Shown: positions 6,935 to 11,955 of the stretch, in pieces | How positions within the stretch are numbered: the first letter of the stretch is position 1 | Layout of the letters: every line of letters begins with the position of its first letter | Source of the DNA: Chrysochromulina parva | Taxonomy: Eukaryota; Haptophyta; Prymnesiales; Chrysochromulinaceae | Direction of reading: 5' to 3' | Assembly (NCBI GenBank): GCA_002887195.1 | Contig: PJAB01001835.1 | Span: 1-11,955 of the forward strand | Length of the DNA: 11,955 nt | Made by a program: the position numbers and the translations under genes | Notes under the pieces: generated by a model | Database searches by the model: none | Told to the model about the DNA's origin: nothing | Seen by the model: only the letters and a program-made list of their open reading frames with translations

Positions 6935-8539
6935 CTATGAATCGGAGCGTCCAGCGTCCAACGACCGGCAGTAGCTGCAACGGCGGCACTTGCACCACCT
7001 GCAGTGGCTCTTGGCCGCAAGGGGTCTGCAGAACGACTGACACTGCGCGTGGGGTACGTCATTGGGGAGACTACTGAAACACGTCGCCGGATTACCGGCG
7101 GCAGGACTCTTCGAGGGCGGGGGCGGCGCCGCGACTGCTCCCAAGGTCAGCAAAGGCGGCGGCGGCGAGGAGTAGAGGGTTGCTGGCCATGCTGATAGGA
7201 AGGTGGAAGTGGAGTGAACAAAAGCAGCAGCGGGCGCCCCAGGCAAAGGGGTGTCAGCTGACACCGAGGTTTCTACCCATGCCTCAACCGAGTTCCCTGG
7301 GGGAGCAGCACGCGGTGCAGGTGGCGTGACTCGCGGCGCGTCACGCGAGGCGTGCCGTGTGGCGCTCCGATGAATCTCCTCGACGCGTGCCTTCAGGGCA
7401 GGCGTGAGAAAGGCGAAAAGATAGGGGGGAAAGGGAGGCGCAGGGCTCGATCCTGGGCTCGCTGGTACTGGAGCCGTCATGGGCTCCGCCGCGCAGGCCC
7501 AATCAGTGAGCCCCGGGCACGCAATGCGGCAGCCCCAGTGGAACGCGTTCTTCTGGTAGCATCGGGGCAGGGAGCCTCCTGCGGTGGCACAGCACAGTGT
7601 GGGGCCCACCCAGCCCTTGCCTCCACATTTGGAGCCATAGGAGACGCATTGGGGACGAACGGCCATCTTTGATGACGCTGACGACACTGAGGGTATTGAC
7701 GGCACTGGTACGGTCGACGGCGCAGCCAGATGCATGGCTCCGAGACTCGAATCGGCTGGAGAGTGGCTCGAAGATGCAGGCAGTGGCAGAGGTGGCGGTG
7801 GCCGAGCGAGCTGAGACAGGAAGACGTCGCCATTCGAAGGCGGTCGGAAGCGGAGCGGCGGTGTGAGCGGCGGTGAGGCCACAAGAGAATCTGGATCCAG
7901 CGGCCTCCACCGGTGCTCACTGGTGCCTGAAGTGCCTTGTTCCGGCGACGCTCTTCGCTCAAGTGACGATGAGGAAGAGTCCACCGTGCCGGTCAATACA
8001 TCCGAGTGGCGAGTCACTGCGCGGCTGCCCTGAGTGCTGGGGGTGGGTGTGGGCCACTCGTTGTTATGCTGGGTGTGGGCCGAGTCAGATGTGGCAGCGT
8101 CGGGAGCTCCCACACCGCTTGCGTTGCGTGCGGGCTCGATGAATTGATGGAAGCGGCTCATGCCCTTCTGGCGTAGATCGTCGACTGGCACCTCAGATCG
8201 CGCTCGTGCAAAAGCTGTGCTGCCAGTCTCAAGTGCGTTGGCACAGTTCGGGTCCACTCGGCACTTTATGAGTGCTTTCGCACCGTAGGTTTCGAACGTG
8301 CCCACCGTAATTAGCATTAGTAGCAGGTAGCACGTGCAGTGGGCGCAGCGCCATACGTACCGCAAGATTTGTACCGCCGATTGGTTCCGCTGGCTCTGCA
8401 CATGGCGGCACCTGTGCATGTCGTCATCTTCGCTGTAGGACAACTCGCCGCTTTCACCGTCGTACCCGACATCGTGCGGTGTGTACAACTCGCCGTCGCG
8501 CCAGAATGTCGGCAGAGCCGCTTGCTGCCTTTTTTGCAT
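6935..8539 (-). CDS. Type II membrane protein with CBM1-like module and C-terminal cysteine cluster
   Basis: A 534-residue protein. Residues 1-68 are charged and probably cytosolic; a hydrophobic segment at about 69-88 (CTCYLLLMLITVG...) preceded by arginines suggests a type II signal anchor, placing the rest in the Golgi lumen or outside. A long Ser/Pro/Thr linker (about 160-292) has many potential O-glycosylation sites. Residues 298-341 read YGSKCGGKGWVGPTLCC then CYQKNAFHWGC, close to the CBM1 pattern of fungal cellulose-binding domains (CGGxGWxGPTxC, then aromatic-x-x-C). A second Pro-rich linker leads to a cysteine cluster at 487-524 with HCRWCKCRRCSYC. No catalytic domain is seen. The ATG has a purine at -3. 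It may bind a wall or scale polysaccharide; that role is inferred, and the CBM1 call is by pattern only. Confidence 0.75.
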   Translation of the reverse strand: MQKRQQAALPTFWRDGELYTPHDVGYDGESGELSYSEDDDMHRCRHVQSQRNQSAVQILRYVWRCAHCTCYLLLMLITVGTFETYGAKALIKCRVDPNCANALETGSTAFARARSEVPVDDLRQKGMSRFHQFIEPARNASGVGAPDAATSDSAHTQHNNEWPTPTPSTQGSRAVTRHSDVLTGTVDSSSSSLERRASPEQGTSGTSEHRWRPLDPDSLVASPPLTPPLRFRPPSNGDVFLSQLARPPPPLPLPASSSHSPADSSLGAMHLAAPSTVPVPSIPSVSSASSKMAVRPQCVSYGSKCGGKGWVGPTLCCATAGGSLPRCYQKNAFHWGCRIACPGLTDWACAAEPMTAPVPASPGSSPAPPFPPYLFAFLTPALKARVEEIHRSATRHASRDAPRVTPPAPRAAPPGNSVEAWVETSVSADTPLPGAPAAAFVHSTSTFLSAWPATLYSSPPPPLLTLGAVAAPPPPSKSPAAGNPATCFSSLPNDVPHAQCQSFCRPLAAKSHCRWCKCRRCSYCRSLDAGRSDS

Positions 8540-8806
8540 CCTCAGCCCTTGTCAAACAGTGTGTGAAATGCCACACGCCGGTCGCGACAAACGAAATAGA
8601 ACGCGAACTCGGATTGCATGCAGATTGATTTGAGTAGCCCAGCCTGATAGCAAACTCAACACGCAGCTCAGTGTCCTGTGTTTTGGCGGATACGAGTCAT
8701 GTGAACTCTGTGGGCGCTGCCTCCCACACTTCCTCGTTAGCCTGCGGAATGCCGCGCAACGAGCTGTACACACGGCCGCAAATATGCAGACCCACTTTTG
8801 TGGTCA
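8540..8806 (-). promoter_or_regulatory. Promoter region of the CBM1-like gene
   Basis: 267 bp between two minus-strand genes, so it also holds the 3' UTR of the channel gene. It contains GGATTGCATGCAG at 8611-8623, about 72 bp upstream of the ATG; the same 13-mer sits upstream of the channel gene (11080-11092). No TATA box is clear. The leftward part (8697-8806) is also open in an alternative frame that may belong to the channel's C-terminus. Confidence 0.5.
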
Positions 8807-11053
8807 TCACGCCGCAGAGATCGTTGAGGGGGCCTGGTTGCATGCGGGTCTGCATACGAATGAGTTCATCGATACGCATTTGCTCCTGCGGGCCGAAGCA
8901 CTGGTACGAGCCGTGGAGTCACTGCGGGGGGAGAGCATGTCAGGCGCTTCGTTCGGGACTCGAGCAGTTCGCTCCAGCAGATCGCTCTGTGATTTCAACG
9001 TCGTCTTCATCGCCTTCATTTGTTGACGGATCTCAAAAAGTACCGAGTGGAGCGCGCCGGACGACGCCCCTGTAGCACCTCTACCGACGCTGGGCTCTTT
9101 GACGTCGGCTTGAAGCTCAGCGAAGATGCTGGACGCCTCGCGTGCCTTCTTGTTCGCAAACGAGACGAATGCCTTTTGCATGATCAGCGCGGCGCGGCGA
9201 TCGGCCGACTTGGCCTCGGCGATGAGGGCGCGGTACGAGAGTGAGTTGAGCCGCTGCTTGCGCGCGAGCTCGAGGGTAATAAAGTCTTCGAGCTTCGAGC
9301 GCACCGCTCGGCCGAGCTGGCGGACAACGTCTTCGAGTTTGTCATTGCTGAGGGTCCAGGCCTCAGTCATGCCATTTGAGATGATGTTCGAGGCGCGCTT
9401 CTGGTTGGTGAACGCCTCCTCGCCAAAGTGTTGGCCCTGGTTGACTCGGAAGAGCACTAGCGTCCCACTGCCACCCGCGAGCACGTCGACGGCCCCCTTG
9501 CGCAGGAAGTACGTGTCCTCTGCCTTGTCGCCGCGTTTGTAGATGAGGTCCTGATGCACGTACATGACCGGCTTGAGATGGGGGTACACGGCACGCTGGA
9601 AGTCGATGCCCACCAGCGCAAAGAGCGGAAAGACGCCCAGGGTGTCGCGCAGGAGCACGGAGGTGCACTCGTTGCGCAAGCCCGGCGGAAGCGACGAGAG
9701 GATTTCTTCCTCGTTGAAGGCGCTCTTCTTCCCGTAGTAATGCTCGTAGTACGTGCGCACGCGCACGAAGAGCTTCTGAGGCACGTTGCGCGACGCCATC
9801 CAGTCCTTGACCGAATCCATCTTGGCCTGGCGTTCGGAGGCCTCGCGTTCGAAGGTCGCGACAATCGAGCCGACAGTCGACACCATGTACCCAAACATCA
9901 TCGCGCCGATGAGCATCGCCAGCATGGAGTAGTCTCTCTCCCAATCGTTCTGGGGCGTGAGGTCGCCGTAGCCGACCGTCGCGACCGTGGTGATCGCCCA
10001 ATACACAGCGTATCGGTACTGGGTGGCGACGCCGTCCTCGTACGCGGCACCGCTATTGTACGCGGTGATCCACGAGGTCTCATAGCCCGCACTGAGCGAC
10101 GAGATGCCCACGTAGAACCAGAAACAGCCTAGGAGGTGAACCATGTAGAGCAGCCGAGTGACCATGCCCAGAATGCGCAGCCCGACCAAGTTGATCTTGA
10201 ACGCATCCTCGATGCGCGCGATGTACGTGTCGATCTTCAGGAGGCGCATGAGGCGCAGCAGACGGAACATGCGTAGGACACGCAGCGTGCTCAGATACTG
10301 ATTGCCCTCATGATTGCCCACGAGCGCGATCAGCTCGACAGGCACCGACGACGGTGCGTCGACCCAGAACCAGCCGCGTAAATAGCGCGCGGCGATGCGC
10401 GGGCGCGAGATCACCCACTTTTCATCGATCAGGTAGGCCAGGTTGAAGTTGAAGAGGACGTCGACGCAGAAGAAGAGCGAGATGGCGATCTCGAAGACGA
10501 GAAGCGAGCCCTCGGCGTTTGACGAGAAGCAGAAGCGGAAGGGAACCGAGACGGACGAGTAGAGGATCGCGAGAAGCACACCGAAGTCCCACACCTCCTT
10601 CAACCTCGCATCTGGGTAGATGACGTAGTTGGAGGACGAATTCAACCCATGGTGCGCCCACTCCTCCTCGAGCAGGTACTCATGGTCCTCGAGGGGCCGC
10701 TCGCCATCTACCGAAGCTTGAGGCACCATCGCCGGCGAGATATCGAATGCCCTCTTAGCTAACAGGATCTCGGCGGAACCGGACCAGTCCGGGATCAAGT
10801 CACCCATCACGCGCCGCTTGTCTGCGACTTCCGAGCCGTTATCGCTGCGGCCTCCGCGGTCATCCGGGTCGAACGTTCCGGTGCGGCAAAGGACGGCAAA
10901 CGCCTGGCACAAGTGGCACCAGCTCTGCGTCCAGTGGTCGGCAAAAGTGCCACCGGTGTTCTTCTGGCCGAGCTCATTGGACTGCTCGCGCAGGCGGCGC
11001 TCAAGCACATCCACGCGAGCTTGAAGCTCTTGTGTGCGCGACACCACGGACAT
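8807..11053 (-). CDS. Voltage-gated K+ channel with cyclic-nucleotide-binding domain
   Basis: This 748-residue plasma-membrane channel belongs to the CNBD superfamily (EAG/HCN/CNG-like). A short N-terminal heptad stretch (TQELQARVDVLERRLREQ) replaces the PAS domain of animal EAG channels. S1 starts after IYPDARLKEVWD (about 146-156); S2 is about 184-206, S3 about 223-246. S4 (255-274) has R258, R261, R264, R267, R270 and K273 at every third position. The pore filter TVGYGD (359-364) predicts K+ selectivity. S6 and a C-linker follow, then the CNBD at about 481-590. Its phosphate-binding cassette FGEEAF...KRAS keeps Glu545 and Arg553, so nucleotide binding is plausible, unlike in KCNH channels. 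A coiled-coil-like stretch lies at about 672-695. The extreme C-terminus is uncertain: a possible 59-nt intron (8959-8901) would switch to another frame ending at 8697. The ATG has G at -3; an overlapping out-of-frame ATG at 11086-11088 lies upstream. Confidence 0.95.
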   Translation of the reverse strand: MSVVSRTQELQARVDVLERRLREQSNELGQKNTGGTFADHWTQSWCHLCQAFAVLCRTGTFDPDDRGGRSDNGSEVADKRRVMGDLIPDWSGSAEILLAKRAFDISPAMVPQASVDGERPLEDHEYLLEEEWAHHGLNSSSNYVIYPDARLKEVWDFGVLLAILYSSVSVPFRFCFSSNAEGSLLVFEIAISLFFCVDVLFNFNLAYLIDEKWVISRPRIAARYLRGWFWVDAPSSVPVELIALVGNHEGNQYLSTLRVLRMFRLLRLMRLLKIDTYIARIEDAFKINLVGLRILGMVTRLLYMVHLLGCFWFYVGISSLSAGYETSWITAYNSGAAYEDGVATQYRYAVYWAITTVATVGYGDLTPQNDWERDYSMLAMLIGAMMFGYMVSTVGSIVATFEREASERQAKMDSVKDWMASRNVPQKLFVRVRTYYEHYYGKKSAFNEEEILSSLPPGLRNECTSVLLRDTLGVFPLFALVGIDFQRAVYPHLKPVMYVHQDLIYKRGDKAEDTYFLRKGAVDVLAGGSGTLVLFRVNQGQHFGEEAFTNQKRASNIISNGMTEAWTLSNDKLEDVVRQLGRAVRSKLEDFITLELARKQRLNSLSYRALIAEAKSADRRAALIMQKAFVSFANKKAREASSIFAELQADVKEPSVGRGATGASSGALHSVLFEIRQQMKAMKTTLKSQSDLLERTARVPNEAPDMLSPRSDSTARTSASARRSKCVSMNSFVCRPACNQAPSTISAA

Positions 11054-11536
11054 TCCCTCATACGTCGGGTTTGAAATTTGGATTGCATGCAGCGAAATGG
11101 AGAGAGATTTGTAACTGTCCAGGCTACCTACACTCTGGCAGGACCCCCTGAATTGCGGTACGAAGAGTCCGCGTAACTACAAAGTACAGTAAGCGTAACT
11201 ACAGTTAACCCACAGACGTGCACCAGCCCCCGTGCCGAGCCTAACCATAACTGTTAACTCTGCAGCTCTGCTCCCTTGCAGTTGCACTGCTCACATTGAT
11301 CGAGGCCGACGCCGCCCATGAGAGGCCGCCTCGTGCATCCATGCCACCTCCACCTTACACCCATGTGCCAATTACACCCATGCCTCTGACCCCCATGCCT
11401 CCTTCGTAGTACACCCATGACAACATCTTCGTCACTCACTATATCCATATCATTTGTACGGAGACTCATGCTTTTGTACGTTGCATGAAGACATACAAGA
11501 CGGATACGAGACGAATGCAAATTTCGTTCGGATCAT
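11054..11536 (-). promoter_or_regulatory. Upstream region of the channel gene
   Basis: 483 bp between two minus-strand genes. It contains the shared 13-mer GGATTGCATGCAG (11080-11092) 27 bp from the channel ATG, a duplicated GCGTAACTACA (11171-11181 and 11193-11203), two GTTAAC palindromes (11204-11209 and 11253-11258), and a cluster of ACACCCATG words (11357-11419). No gene or clear TATA box is seen. Confidence 0.5.
11357..11419. repeat. Cluster of four ACACCCATG words
   Basis: Copies begin at 11357, 11374, 11389 (variant ACCCCCATG) and 11411. Spacing is irregular (17, 15, 22 bp), so this resembles a cluster of binding sites or a decayed minisatellite rather than a clean tandem array. Further CCATG words occur just upstream. 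Confidence 0.7.
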
Positions 11537-11789
11537 TTACGAATCATGTGATGCACTGCGCCCCGTCCTCGTCCATCCCCACAGGTTATCAAAGGTCCTC
11601 AGAAAGCCCTTCCGAGGCGCCTCGGACGCCGCCGAGCGTTTGGCCTCGCCAAGTAGGGTCCCTGAATCCTCGACAGCGCGCTCGACAGCGGGTTTGTCAG
11701 CGGGTTTGACAGCGGCCTCGAGCCGCCGCCGCCCGGCGACTGACTGAAAGAACGGCGGCGGTGGCGGCGATGGTGACGGCGGCGGCGGC

Positions 11790-11820
<31 letters not shown>

Positions 11821-11955
11821 GCGGCGGAGGGGGAGCAATAGCCCGCGGCATAGATGGGGGCTTCTTCGGCGGCGGCGGGTGTTTGGGCGGTAATGGTGGA
11901 GGCGAAGGCGAGGGCGGCGGTGGCGAGGGTGACGGTGACGGAGGCGGCGCGAAAG
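11537..11955 (-). CDS. C-terminal part of a Pro/Ser-rich (extensin-like) protein, 5' end off the window
   Basis: The minus frame is open from the right edge to a TAA at 11537-11539, giving 138 visible residues. About the first 75 are Pro-rich with repeated PPSPSPP and PPPP blocks, the pattern of hydroxyproline-rich wall proteins and of linkers in algal secreted or membrane proteins. The rest (VAGRRRLEAAVKPADKPAVERAVEDS ... FLRTFDNLWGWTRTG) is charged with no recognised domain, no membrane segment and no GPI-type tail. The Met at 11851 is flanked on both sides by the same Pro-rich sequence, so it is probably internal rather than the start. The frame choice rests on the absence of stops and on biased S/P composition, which simple GC-rich repeats can imitate. 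It could instead be a linker of an enzyme encoded to the right. Confidence 0.5.
11758..11829 (-). repeat. GGC/GAC-rich coding microsatellite
   Basis: Compound triplet repeat of GGCGGCGAC-type units (plus strand) that encodes the SPSPPP blocks on the minus strand. It is prone to length change. Confidence 0.75.

Noticed and set aside
9554..10132. 192-codon plus-strand ORF antisense to the channel
   Set aside because: It lies entirely opposite the well-supported channel coding region, has no recognisable domain, and is His/Arg-rich as expected from GC-rich antisense.
11599..11838. Arg-rich minus-strand ORF (poly-Arg) in the right-end triplet repeat
   Set aside because: It is the same repeat read in another frame; the S/P frame extends further without stops and is biologically more plausible.
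1..11955. CRISPR array, IS element or bacterial operon
   Set aside because: No regularly spaced identical repeats with unique spacers, no transposase, and an intron plus eukaryotic gene families argue against a prokaryotic origin.

Overview
The window looks like nuclear DNA from a GC-rich, gene-dense unicellular eukaryote, most likely a marine alga of the haptophyte type. The eukaryotic evidence is a canonical GT-AG intron inside a homeobox, a METTL2-type tRNA methyltransferase, and a CNBD-type voltage-gated potassium channel. The haptophyte suggestion is weaker. It rests on high GC, long low-complexity Gly/Ala/Pro tracts, mostly intronless genes, and a membrane protein that pairs a CBM1-like module with a C-terminal cysteine cluster. 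I cannot confirm the species from sequence alone.

Layout, left to right. (1) Bases 1-1874, minus strand: a homeodomain protein in two exons. The 202-bp intron cuts the homeodomain between helices 1 and 2, and the 3' part runs off the left edge in a poly-glycine tract. (2) Bases 1875-2570: a head-to-head promoter space with inverted GTTCAA/TTGAAC arrays. (3) Bases 2571-3530, plus: an unrecognised alanine-rich protein built from repeated helical modules, including a fresh 75-bp tandem duplication. (4) Bases 3531-4490: about 1 kb without a convincing gene, ending in a short uORF and a 7-bp-arm palindrome just before the next start. (5) Bases 4491-5582, plus: a METTL2-family tRNA m3C methyltransferase with an added C-terminal membrane anchor. 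(6) Bases 5704-6438, minus: a small protein resembling GT25-type glycosyltransferases. (7) Bases 6439-6934: a promoter region with two families of 23-bp repeats. (8) Bases 6935-8539, minus: a type II membrane protein with a CBM1-like module and a C-terminal cysteine cluster. (9) Bases 8807-11053, minus: a six-transmembrane K+ channel with a cyclic-nucleotide-binding domain. (10) Bases 11537-11955, minus: the C-terminal part of a Pro/Ser-rich protein that enters from the right edge.

The genes are not an operon and share no obvious pathway. The GT25-like enzyme, the CBM1-like protein and the Pro/Ser-rich protein would all fit extracellular matrix, scale or polysaccharide biology, but that link is inference. 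Nothing here is a mobile element, CRISPR array or RNA gene that I can support. The most interesting points are the membrane-anchored METTL2 homologue, the CBM1/cysteine-cluster type II protein, the homeodomain protein with three RTxS motifs, a possible hidden 59-nt intron that changes the channel's C-terminus, and a 13-bp element containing TGCATGCA shared upstream of two adjacent genes.
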